In this document: piece after piece, positions 1 to 11,203 of the stretch | Position numbering within the stretch: position 1 is the stretch's first letter | Layout of the letters: every line of letters starts with the position of its first letter | From: Hirsutella rhossiliensis | Lineage: Eukaryota; Ascomycota; Sordariomycetes; Hypocreales; Ophiocordycipitaceae | NCBI RefSeq assembly: GCF_020360975.1 | Contig: NW_025408675.1 | Location: 2,480,001 to 2,544,000, forward strand | Length of the DNA: 64,000 bases | Reading direction: 5' to 3' | The notes under the pieces: model-generated | The model's database searches: none | Told to the model about the DNA's origin: nothing | The model's input: only the letters and a program-made list of their open reading frames with translations | Made by a program: the position numbers and the translations under genes

Positions 1-215
1 AAACTAATTTACCTTTTATTATAAAGGAAACTCTAAGTATTATATAACTAGATCTAAGATATAATAAAAAGGAAAATAATCTAAGAGTTAAAGAGCTTAG
101 CTAGGGCGCCTATCCTTTTTATTTTAAAGAAGGATAGTACTTTATAGCTATATATAGACTACTAAAGACTTAACTAGGTTATATAAAAGAATCGGTACCT
201 TTTACCCTTTATTTT

Positions 216-908
216 TATAAGAATATACCTTTATATTCCTATTTTACTATTATAAAGAAATAATAGGTATAGGGAGGCTCTATAAAATAAGCTAGTAAAA
301 AGAGGCTTTATAATATAGCCTAAGGAAATAACCCTTAAAGATAAAAGACCTCTACTAAATATCTATAGCTGCTTTTAGGAAACGTAGGACGAGATAAGCC
401 TATCTTAATAAGTAAAAATATATATAAAATATATAAGTTAATTATAAGTAGAACGGATACCTTATTGCCTATTTTAGCCTAGCGGTTCTAAAGATATCCG
501 CGATATAAGAATAGGTAGGACATAGAATATTCTAGTTAAATCTATTACTTATACTAGAACCTATAGTTTTATATTAACTATTATACTATAATTAGACTAC
601 CTACTAAGTCCGGAAAAATTACTATAGATAGATCCTTTTAGGTACTATAAAATATACTAGAAAGCTAACTAATTAGTTTACTAGTAAGCGAGTAATAATA
701 TAAAGATAAAGGATTTCCCTAGGAGTAGTAGATAGAATAAGTAAGTCTATAAGTATCTTTATAACGCTATTCTTTTAATATATTATTTAGCCTCTTATAT
801 ACTTATTATAAATTCTAAACGAAATCCTACCCTATATTCCTTTAACTAATCTTTCCGCTTAAAGTATCGATTACCTAATCCTATACTTATTACTTATATT
901 TTTTAATA
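216..908 (+). repeat. Solo LTR of the copia A family
   Basis: This 693-bp block is the reverse complement, heavily mutated, of the LTRs at 5692-6388 and 11204-11899. It starts TATAAGAATATACC and ends near TTTTTTAATA, with TA...TA ends as expected for TG...CA after RIP. Flanking bases are ATTTT (211-215) and ACTTT (909-913), a 5-bp target duplication with one C-to-T change. It sits inside the RT domain of gypsy relic A, with gypsy-like coding on both sides. It has far more TpA than the other two LTRs, so it is either older or was hit by more RIP cycles. A solo LTR normally arises by recombination between the two LTRs of a full element. Confidence 0.9.
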
Positions 909-1794
909 ACTTTTAAGATTATTAACCGCTATTTAAGAGCTAAGTATATTTCTAAGATTAATATATAGAATATATATTAATATATTTAGATTAGGAAAGG
1001 AGATAAATAAAAGACTACTTTTAAACGTATTATAGATATTTTAAATACTTAATAATACCTTTTAAACTTACTAACGTACTAGCTATATCTTAAACCTATA
1101 GTTATTAAGTACTTAAGGGGCTTATAAATATAATTTATATAGCTTACTTTAATAATATTCTTATATACTTTAAGATAAAAGAAGAATATAGTAAATACTT
1201 AGGATAAGTAATAGAAAGGCTAAGGGCTATAGAGCTTTATATAAAACTATTAAAGTATATCTTTTATTAATAGTTAGTTAAGTTCCTTAGGTTTATTTTA
1301 TCTATAAATAAGGTATTAATAGACCCTTAATAGGTAAAAGTAATAGCTTAATAGCTTAAACCTATAACCTACTATAATATTTAGGTTTTCCTTAGGTTTT
1401 ATAATTTTTACTAATAATTTATATATAGGTACTTAGGAGTTATAGCGCCCTTAACTATATTATTAAAGGAGAGTAAGAATAGGAAAAAGCTAAGGAGTAT
1501 AGAGCTAAACCTTACTAAAAAGGTAGCGTTCTAAGCTCTTAAAGATACCTTTTAAGGAGGCTTACTCCTTTAATATTATAATCTAAAAAGACGTATTTAT
1601 ATTAAAATAAATATAATATAATTTATAATAGTAAGGATTATCTTTTAACTTAATAAGAAAGGGCGTTACTATTTAATTATATTTTAGTTAAGGAAGCTTA
1701 TTAAAGCTAAACTTAATTATAGTGTTTTAGACTAAGAACTATTTACTATCGTTAAGTTATTTAAATACTAGCAATATTATATTAAAAGGGTAGT

Positions 1795-2151
1795 TATCGC
1801 AAAGACTATTACGCTATATAGGCAAAAGTAAAACGCGCGCTCCTAAAAGCGTACTATAATTAATATATATATCTTTCTCTCTAATAAACCCCCTTAGGGA
1901 TGCTAGGCTAGGCCTAGGATGCTTAGATCTTTTATATCGCTAATCGATAATAGGCTATCCTCGGGGAAATCGAACCTCGGGCCTTCTCGAGTATATCGCG
2001 CGCGTAGTCTAACTAGAAGTTATAGGGGGTGGTTTGCTACCCCCTCCTAGGCTTATAACTATCGCGAAGACTATTACGCTACGTAGGTAAAAGTAGAACG
2101 CGCGCTCCTAAAGGCGCACTATAATTAATATATATATCTTTCTCTCTAATA
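1795..2151 (-). mobile_element. Miniature LTR element (TRIM-like) copy 1
   Basis: Two 92-bp direct repeats (1795-1886 and 2060-2151) flank a 173-bp interior. They differ at seven positions, all transitions. The element is bordered by GTAGT at 1790-1794 and 2152-2156, a 5-bp target duplication. Removing the element and one GTAGT joins the two halves of the surrounding gypsy RNase H in one reading frame, so the repeats are part of the insert and not duplicated target. Read on the minus strand, the 5' LTR is followed directly by GTTATAAGCC (2050-2059), a primer-binding site like that of copia A. The 3' LTR is preceded by a purine run (complement of 1889-1897). The interior also has a tRNA-like T-arm (GGTTCGATT). 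There is no coding capacity, so it is non-autonomous. Confidence 0.85.
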
Positions 2152-2640
2152 GTAGTATATAAAGTAAAGGTATTATTAAACTATTATAACCTTTAAACGT
2201 TTATATACTAAACCTCCTTAAATAAAAGGTAAGTAAGATAGTATATATATTTAGTACTATTTTACTTTATAATTAAGTATTATATAGGTAAATTAAACCT
2301 AGTAAACGTAGTATTAAGAATACTTAAATATAAAAGTAAGAAGCCCTTATCTATAAAACTATTACTAGAGCTATAAGTAAAGCTAGCTACTATTAATACT
2401 ATATCTATATAAAGAAATAATAAGGCGTTTTTATAAGTAAAGAGATACTTAACCTTAAGTTAATATAAGTATAGTAGAGTTCTTATAAAGAGAGATATAA
2501 AAAGTATATAAAAATATATAAAGGTAAAATTAAAAGTAAAGGGTTAGATAGGTAAGGTAGAAATATTTAATTCTTATAAGGGTAGTAATTATAGTAAGGG
2601 AGTAATTATTTATATTACCTTAATTATCCTTCTTTCTTTT

Positions 2641-3299
2641 ATTTAACGTCCCTCTTTATACTTATTTAGTATCTTAATTAATAAAGAAGATCCTACTTAA
2701 AGAAGCTATTAATATCCTTTTAAATACTAAGCTTTTTACTAGTTTTTCCCCTCCTTTCTAGCCGTTACCGGTATATCTATTTTATCTCTTACTACTTTTA
2801 CTTCCCCTCTTACCCCTACCCTCCTCCTTTTAGCTCCTTCTTTAAAACCTATTTTTTAGCTTCCTTAGTCCCTTATACTAAGGGATATCTCTAAGAACTA
2901 TAAAATTAAGCTACGCTTTATAATATACCCCCTTAGCTATAGCCTGCCCTTATAAAAAGAGTAAAGCTAAATACTTAGGCTAGTAAGCGTATAAAGGAGG
3001 TCTTGGTTTATACTTATCCCTTAATTAAGAAATCTAGGTTTTAGCCCTAGGCTCTTTTAAACCTACTTTAGGAAAAAGGGGCCTAAGGAGGATATTAAGT
3101 CCTATAAGAAAGGGGGGCTTCTTAAAGGATAAATCTATAAAAAGGGGCCTTTAAGAAGAATAAGTCCTAATTAAGCTAGGGGCCCTCCTTTAAGATAAGT
3201 CCTAGTTCCTTTCTTCGGCTATAGACGTCTCCTTCCTCCTATATACTATTAGCTCCTCTCGTAGGCTCTTAAGGCGGGCCTTTAAGGATAGCTTCTCTT
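2641..3299. other. Unassigned RIP-decayed sequence, perhaps the 3' LTR of copia relic B
   Basis: AT-rich and without readable coding. It lies just beyond the RNase H end of copia relic B (minus strand), where that element's 3' LTR should be. I could not match it to anything on the other side of the element near 13,500, so the LTR idea is position only. Confidence 0.3.
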
Positions 3300-5691
3300 A
3301 AACGTCTTCTAGCTTAATTTACTATAAAAAGATAGCTATCTTTTACTTTAGTAAGGGCTTTATAGGACCGTTTACTTTTATCGATACTATTAAAACCTAA
3401 TAAATAGAAATAAGTCCCTTTTAGACCTCTTAGCGTAACTAATACTAATAGATATCGATATACTATAGCTAGGTTAATAGCTTTACGTTTTCTATTAGAA
3501 TTTATATAGTCTATATATTATTATATTTTATAGATAATAAGGACGGAATTTATAGTTATAAAGAAATAAGTATCTAGCTATAGAAAATCGCTTCCTTTAA
3601 TGCTTTTAAAAGAGCTAGTAGCTTTATCTTTATATTAAAAGTTATAATAGTAACTTGCTTTAAAGCTCTTTAAGTAATAGTTCCTTTAAAAAGGGATATA
3701 ATATACCCCTATAAGCTCTTTCTATCTAAGGAATTATCTATAAAGGACGAATCGCTTAAATAAAGGAAGATTTTAGTAGCTAATTTCTTCCTTTCTTACC
3801 CTCCTAAGTATAGACTATATAATCTTATTAAATAAAGATAAAAGATAGCTTGGTTTACTACTTCTTAGTGCCTAGGGCTAGGATTCTAGTTATACCTAGC
3901 TAGCTAAGAGACCGTAAAAGAGATATCCGGTCTAGTAGAAATAGCTAAAAAAAAAAAAAGCAAGGAGCTTACCTTCTATTAATATTAGTGTTTCTCTTAC
4001 TCCCTAGCTTAAAAGGACGGATTAAGTAAAAGCTCTTTGTTTAATATAGGTATAGAGGGAAGCTTCTTATTAAGGGAATTAAGGAGGAATTTATAAGCGA
4101 CCCTATCGATATAAGCGTCCTAGGTAAGCTAGATAGTCTATTAGGACCTATTTTAAAGGATTTATATCCCTAGGAACTACTTTAGCTCCCTTAGCTTAGT
4201 TATCTTATACCTTTATTATAGGCCTTATATAGCCTCCCTAGCCGTTACTTCTTCTTCTTTTAGGTAGGCTTAAATAATATTATCGACGTAGAAAAAGACT
4301 ATAATTTTACCCTTCTATATTATACACGGTTCCTAAGGAACTTTCTTAAAGCCTAGGGCTTCGAGGGAACCTATTAAATACTATTACTAAAGAAGGGGTA
4401 ATCTTTATAATCTATATAAAGCTTTCCTAAGCTATAGAACCTTTCCTAGTTATTAGAAACTAAGAGGAAGTCGTATATAGATAACTTCTTCTTCCTTAAG
4501 GGGATAGTTAATAAAGGCGTTAACTATATCTATTTAATCGAGCTCGAGGTCGAATTCTACTACTATAGCTATAAGGGTCTAAAAAGATATCCCTACTAAG
4601 GTAGTTGCCTTAGTAGGAAGATCCCCTTTTTCCTACTAGTTCTTATAGATAACTAGCCGGGCTTTATACTTTTAAAGGAAGCCTTATTTATTAGTCTTAT
4701 AAATAAAGACCTACTTATAGCTAAGGAGCTATTTTCCTCTTACTTTTTCCTTAAGGACCTCTTTAAAAGACCCTATCTCTTTATATAAGGCTAAGTAGTC
4801 TTTCTAAGCCTAGAAAAACTAGTCTCTAAAAGGGTGTTTTTCTAGCTACTTTTAGTTTACTAGTAGGTCTAAAAGGTCTCTTTTATATACCTTCCTTACT
4901 AATAGTAGCTTAAAAAGCTAGCTTACTATAAACGCTCTATAGGAACTATCTTTTATAAGTATTAGATAGAAGTTAGAAAATCGATCGAAATAAAGGAGTA
5001 GTTAGTCTTCTTTTATATCGGGCCCTATACCTTCCTTTACTTCTCGAAGTAGGGATAAAAAGGCAGCTAGGTAATCTTTTAAGAGAGGTGCCTTTCCTAC
5101 CCTCTTAGGGGTCGAGATAGGAAGACTAACTAAAAAAGCTACTTTTAAATCTTCTTCCTATATAAGAGGAGGCGTAGGGAGTTTAGCGGGGGCATCTATA
5201 CCCTAAGGAATATATATAGCCCGCGTAGTAGAGTCCTTAGTAGGGTCCTTAGTAGGATCCTTAGTAGAGTCTCTAGCTAGCCCTCTTCTTAATTAGATAA
5301 TCCCTTAGCCCTTATTCGTCTAAGGAAAAAAGAGGGAAATTCGGTCTATAAAAGAGGTCTCTTTTCCTCCTTAGCTAGTAGATATTATCTCTTTTATCTC
5401 TTTTATCTTCTTTTATATCCTCTTCTACTAATATACCTTTTTAGCCCTCTTTGCCTTTACCTTGCCCTACTTAGTGCTTTCTCTTTTCCTTTATTCCCCT
5501 TAAACCCCCTTATCCTTTAGTATCTAGCTGCTACTATTACCGTTAGCGTAGGTATATCTTTAGGTATATACTATAGTTACCGTTAAAGGAGGTAGGCGTA
5601 TTTTAGTTCTACCGCTTTCTTATAGTCTCCTTCTTTATCTAGATTATTTAATCTAGTAGCTTCCTCTTCTTTTTCGAAGTTAGCGTTATCC
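3300..5691 (-). mobile_element. Ty1/copia relic B, 3' part (RT and RNase H)
   Basis: On the minus strand the mutated translation carries copia RT landmarks: a DxVNAF-like segment followed by LRKALYRL near 4350-4560, and the FFYVDD box reading FFYVDN near 4285-4310. The copia RNase H end (HIDIRxxxLRQEV-like) lies near 3320-3450. The relic stops abruptly at TATCC (5687-5691), where copia A inserted, and resumes at 11900 beyond it. Joining across one copy of TATCC gives an open stretch rich in Glu and Lys, the usual linker between integrase and RT. Many in-frame stops come from TAG/TAA created by RIP. It is non-functional. Confidence 0.8.
5687..5691. repeat. 5-bp target site duplication of copia A (left copy)
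   Basis: TATCC directly left of the copia A LTR; the partner is TATCC at 11900-11904. Five bases is the standard Ty1/copia duplication length. Confidence 0.9.
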
Positions 5692-6388
5692 TATAAGAAG
5701 GTATAAGCAATAAGCGCAGAATCGGGTAATCGATAACGTAAGCGGAAAGATCGGTCGAAGGAGTATAGGGTAGGATTTCGTCTGGAATTTATAACGAGCA
5801 TATAAGGGGCTAAATAATATATTGAAAGAATAGCGTTGTAAAAGATGCTTGCAAACTTGCTTGTTCTATCTACTACTCCCAGGGAAATCCTTCGTCTTTT
5901 ATAGACTATTGCTCGCCTACTAGTAGACCAATTAGTTAGCTTTCTAGCATATTCTATAGTACTTAAAAAGCTCTATCTATAGTATATCTTCCTAACTTAG
6001 TAGGTGGTCTGATTGTGGCGTGATGGTTGACGTAAGACTATGGGTTCTAGCATAAGTAGTGGATTTAACTAGAATGTTCTATGCCCTACCTATTCTCGTA
6101 TCGCGGATATCTTCGGAACCGCTAGGCTAAAATAGGCAATAGGGTATCCGTTCTGCTCGTAATTAACTTATGCATTTTATACATATTTTTGTTTATAAGG
6201 ATAGGCTTATCCTGACCCGCTTTTCCTAGAGGAAGGTATAGTTATCTAGTAGAGGTCTTTATCTTTTAAGGGTTATTCCCTTAGACTATATTATAGAGCC
6301 TCTTTTTACTAGCTTATTCTATAAAGCCTCCCTATGCCTATTATTTCTTTATAACAGTAAAATAGGAATATAAGGGTATATTCTTATA
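5692..6388 (-). repeat. 3' LTR of copia A
   Basis: 697 bp with short inverted ends TATAAGAA...TTCTTATA (TG...CA before RIP). It is nearly identical to 11204-11899; in the stretches I compared, almost all differences are transitions. Confidence 0.92.
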
Positions 6389-9038
6389 GCCTCCCTTAAA
6401 GAGTACTAGGTAAATAGTGCTCTTTACTAGTTATTTCTTTTATAGTAGAATTATCCTTATTAAGAATAAGGTGTATAATAGGAATATAAAGGAAAATTTT
6501 AAAACCCTTTCTAGGAAAACCTTAGTAGGAAAAATCCTAGTTATAGTTATAATTATTTCTCCTCTTTTAGGCAAACCTTTATAAGGAAAAGCCTTATAGA
6601 GTTATTATTATAGGAAACCTTTTAAAGGAAAACCTATTAGTTATATATAGAGGAAAAGCTAAGAAAGTAAAAGACAGCTAAAAACCTCTATTAAGGGGAT
6701 ATGCTTTTCTTTTAAGGCTCTTTAATTCCCTAAGGGAAAGAAGCTCTTAGAACTTAAAGAATTTTTCTCTTCTTAGTTCCTTAGTAAATATATCGGTAAT
6801 ATTATCTTCGGATTTAATATAGAAAATCCGAATCTTCTTTTCCCTAATATTTTCTTAGGTATAGAAGTAGGCAATGTCTATATACTTTGTCTTTTTATAA
6901 AATTCCGGATTTTTAGCTAATTTAATAGCTGCCTCGTTATCCGTTAAGATAGGAGGTATAGTATTAGGAATTCTAATAGACAAGCTATTATTTATCGTAT
7001 AAAATAGCCGATTTAGATATAAAGCTTCTTTATTAGCCTCCCTAAGGGCAATAAATTCAGCTTTATAGGTTGATAGGGCTATAGATATTTGCTTCTAGCA
7101 GGCCTAACTTATAATATTTTTATAAATATAGAAATAGTATCCGGAAACGGATTTTCTGTCTATAAGGTTAGACGCCTAGCTAGCGTCGGAATAACCTTTT
7201 ATAAAATTATAAGTATAAGGGATATTGCAATAATAAATTATCCCTAGGTTAGGATATTTATTTAAATATTTCTAGATAGTATTTAACGCTTTAAAATGCG
7301 TATTATCTAGTTTAGAAGCAAATCTAGCGCAGGAAATAACAGTATATAAAATGTCTAGCCTACTTATTATAGCTAGATATAATAGAGCCCCTATTTCCCT
7401 TTAGTAAATAAGGATTTCTTTTTACGAAGGCGTTATAGTAGCCTTTTTAAGCTTTACTCCTACTATAGTAGGCGTATTAAAAGTCCCTAAGTCTTCTTTA
7501 TTATATTCTCGTATTTTATTACGAGTATATTTTTCCTAGGATATAAATATCTCCTTTCTACTCTAGTTTATAATTATATGCTTTCCTAAGAAGTCTTTTA
7601 GTTCGCTTAGAGGCTAAACCTTTATATAATCTACTACTTTTTTAAGCAGACTATTTATTATACCTCTATTAGGCCCTATTATTAGGAGGTTATCTACGTA
7701 GATTGCTATCGCAATTTTATATTGCGTATTTATAAATACCCCTTCGTCTATAGGAAGGGTTGAAAATCCTATCTTAGCTAACATAGAGCTAAGATAGTTA
7801 TACTAGAGCTTTAGGCTTTATTTAAGGCCGTATAATGCTTTCTTTAATTTTGCTACTAGCCTTTTCTTTTTATATAGCTCTAGAAACTGCAAATAGCTAA
7901 TATTATACTTATACTAGTTTTTATTAAACTAGTCTTTAAGTATTAGCTCTTCGTAGCCTATAGGGATTTTTATATAAATATCCGTATCTATTTCGGCATA
8001 TACGAAGGCATTTTTTATATCGTATTGCAGTAGAGTATAATTATTAGAAATAGCTATTATAAGTAGCATTCTAATAGATTTAGGTCTTGCTGTCGTAGAA
8101 AAGGTTTCTAAATAATCTAGGCCGTAGACCTAATTAAATCCTTATACTACGTAGCGGGCTTTATATTTAATAATATTATTATTATTATCCCGCTTTATTT
8201 TATAGACCTAACGGCCGCCTAGGGCCTCCCTATCGCTAGGAAGAGGCTTTAATTCCCAGGTATTTTAGTTTAAGAGCTCTTCTATTTCTAGAAACATAGC
8301 TCTTTTCTATTCTATAGCTTCTAAGCTATTTATAGCCTATTTAAATGTTTTAAGCTCTATAAGATCCTTGTTTTCTAGTAAAGATAGAATAATCTCTTTA
8401 CTTTTACTATTTAATATAGTGTTTATTTCGGGGTATGCGATATAGTCTTTATAAAATCCGTTTAGCTTCTTAGGTATATTAATACGGATTTTTAGATCCT
8501 TATTTAATCCCTTTTCTAAAAGAGGATTATTTCCCTTTTTTATAAAAGGGTTATCTTCCTTCTCTATAGGAGGGTTATCTTCCTTCTCTATAGGAGGGTT
8601 ATTTTCCTCTTCTTTTAAAGAAGAGTTATTGCCTTCTTTATATATAGGTTCCCTTTATAAATAATTATCCGGGACCTTATTTATAGAAGGTAAGGTATTA
8701 AAGTCGAAGTCCTTAAGGTCTTCTTCCTTTTAATTTTCTATAAATTTATTTTCTAGGATAATAATATCTCTAGAAATTATTACCTTTCTTTTCGAAAAGT
8801 TATATATTTTATAAGCATTTTCGGTATAGCCTATAATAATACCCTTATAAGCTCTTATCTCTAGCTTATCTTTAGGGTCTTTATTATTATAATAAATAGT
8901 ACTTCTAAAGGTCTTAATTTTCTCTAAGTCTTTTAAGGCTAGAGATTTATTTTCCTTCTTCTCTATAGGAGTTTAGAAGCCTATTCGTAAGTGAGGGGTC
9001 CTATTATATAAATAGGCTGCTATTAGAACAGCTTCTCC

Positions 9039-9263
9039 CTATAGATATTTAGGTAGTTTTGCCGTAAATAAAATAGCTCGGACTTTATTTAAAATAGTCC
9101 TATTAATCCTCTCTATTACTCCGTTTAATTCGGGAGTCCTAGGAGGGCTAGTATAATATTTTATTCCCTTTCTTAAGCAGTAGGGTTTTATTTTATATAG
9201 GAATTCTTTTTTATCCGAAAAGACTTCCTTTATAGTAATATTATCCCGGTTATTTTTAACCAA
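9039..9263 (-). pseudogene. Copia A integrase core fragment, open for 74 residues
   Basis: The longest stop-free stretch of copia A pol. It contains the integrase catalytic-core end, with TSPPRTPELNGVIERINR resembling the classic copia segment that holds the third acidic residue (the E of NGVIER). It is flanked on both sides by frames with stops, so it is only a remnant of the polyprotein and not a separate gene. Confidence 0.85.
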
Positions 9264-11188
9264 GGCTTTATATTCTAAGAATTTATCTAGGGCTTCTGCC
9301 TTAGATTTTATTAAAGATATTTCTAAATATCTTATCCCTATATCTAAAAAGGATATAAAGGAGGTGTATTTATTATAAGTAGGGTCTTTATAGGTCCCTA
9401 AATATTAATAGCAACTCTATTAAGGTAATTATATACCTTATTAGATAGGATTTATTCCTCTTATTAGTTGCCTTTGCTTTAATATAAGCCTCGCATTCTT
9501 TGATTTTTATAATATCCTTCTTAGGGATAGTTATTTCTTTATTATATCTTTTAAAGGTTTCTAGTAAGGCTTTAAGACTTATATATCCTAGCCTTAAATA
9601 CTATAAATAAAAGTTAAGGTCCTTTATATTATTCCTTATATTATTAATATTATATAGGAATGTCTTCTTCTTTAAGAAAGGAATTTCTAAAGAGAAGATA
9701 TAAAGGTTATCTTACTGTTTTCCTTTAGATATAATATTAGCCTGGTTATCTAGTAGGAAAATTTCCTTGCTATTAATAAAGGCATAAGTATTTTTAAAAT
9801 ACGATTGGCTTATAATATTTACCCTTAATTCGGGTATAAAAAGGCAGTTTCTTAAGATAAATAGCCTTTTATTTTTCGGAAATCTAAAAAGAAGATCTCC
9901 GTAGCCTTTAACAATTATATAGGATGCCTTTCCCTAATTAACCTTAGTAGAGATAGTTCGAAAATTAATAAGGAATTTCTTTTCCGATACTATATGCCTA
10001 GTAGCACCGGTATCGTATATAAAATTATAGAAATTTCTATTCTCTAAGGTTTTATAAGGGATTTCCTTCTCTTTTACCTTATATATAAGGTCTTTAATTC
10101 GAGAGGAATTTAAAGGTCCTATTTACCTATTATTAAATACGGCTTTTTTAAGGATATTCGAAGAGATATATACCTCTGCTTCTTCTTCGGAGCTTTTATA
10201 GCCTCCGGGGGTAGGAGGAGGAATAGAAAAATCGATTTCCGGTTCTTCGTCCGTTTAATTATCGATTTCCATTTTTTCTGCTATCGATATATATAGAGAA
10301 GAGGGTTTTTTCGTCTTCTTATCGACGTGAGAGTCTAATTCGATAGGATTTCCTTCTATAGAAGGTTTTCTAGGCCTCTTAGAAGGTATTCCTTTCTTTT
10401 AATTTTTTGAATTTTTAGAAAAGCCTTTAGGGCCTTTTCCGGGTAAAGATAGTAGTAATCTTTAACTAGATGCCCTTTCCTCTTATAGTAAGTGCATTAT
10501 AATATAATTTTTGTCTTTTTCTAGGGCTTCTTAGTAAAGAAAGCCTGCTCGGGAGGATTTTCTAGAGACTTAGTCCTCTTAAATTCGTCTATAAGACTAC
10601 TAAAGAGAGACTCTAGATTAAAAGCTTCCGAGTTATTTCGAAGAGCTTACGTTATATTAGTTATATAGCTAGAAAACGAGCCTAAAAGGCTGTTTAAAAT
10701 CCAAGCTATAATAACTACTTCCGGAATTATAATATTCCGTGCTTTTAGCTCTTCGAATACCTCTTTTACCTTATTTAGGTAGCCTTCTAGGGATTCGAAA
10801 TCCCCTACCGAAGTATTAAAAAGCTCCTTTATAAGTAGGTAATTCGAGGTAAAGGAAATAGGGTTATATAGGTTTTTTAACCTATCCTACGCCTCTTTAG
10901 CATTTGTTATATGCATTATTTAGGTTAAAGGACTATCTTTAATACGAAGAAAAATCAAAGCAAGTGCTTCTTCTATTTTCGAGTAATTTTCTTGCTATAT
11001 AGTAGTAGAAAGCTTCTCTCTAACTAGAAGAGCCTATATTCGAATAGCCTAGAAGGTATAGTTAGAACTACCCTTAAGTTTAGCAAATTCGAACTTGTCC
11101 CTAGAGCCTATTTTAGATAATTCGAGGTCGTATAGTTGGTATTGGAATTTCGAAGATTTTTCGAAGTTGTTACCCGACTTATAGAGAA

Positions 11189-11203
11189 GCCGGGCTTATA
11201 ACC
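11189..11203 (-). promoter_or_regulatory. Primer-binding site of copia A, complementary to the tRNA-Met anticodon region
   Basis: The minus strand reads GGTTATAAGCCCGGC immediately after the 5' LTR. Allowing one RIP-type G-to-A change, this is GGTTATGAGCCCGGC, complementary to the anticodon stem-loop (CAT anticodon) of a tRNA-Met. Drosophila copia and yeast Ty5 are known to prime from a half-molecule of initiator tRNA-Met cut in the anticodon loop; this site fits that scheme. It was not checked against this organism's own tRNA gene. Confidence 0.7.

Larger units (their letters stand above)
1..2640 (+). mobile_element. Ty3/gypsy retrotransposon relic A (RT-RNase H), RIP-decayed
   Basis: Conceptual translation of the plus strand, full of stops, still shows Ty3/gypsy polymerase landmarks in order. 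There is an upstream RT segment at about 100-210, and the YLDD box at 1142-1162 now reads AYFNNIL. The segment that normally carries FLGF and NFYRRFI follows at about 1280-1430, and RNase H lies at about 1700-1790, continuing at 2157-2340. The frame is interrupted by a solo LTR (216-908) and by a 357-bp miniature element (1795-2151); both have 5-bp target duplications. The element is open at the left edge of the window and its integrase is not recognisable, so both ends are uncertain. Base composition is TpA-saturated with few CpA/TpG, as expected from RIP. No function remains. The Ty3/gypsy assignment is firm; the right boundary near 2640 is a guess. Confidence 0.85.

Noticed and set aside
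1796..2151. Insertion with unusually long (91-bp and 70-bp) target site duplications at 1796-2151 and 16431-16726
   Set aside because: The short GTAGT and TATAT/TATAC duplications outside the repeats, plus restoration of the gypsy frame when the whole unit is removed, show that the long repeats are LTRs of the insert.
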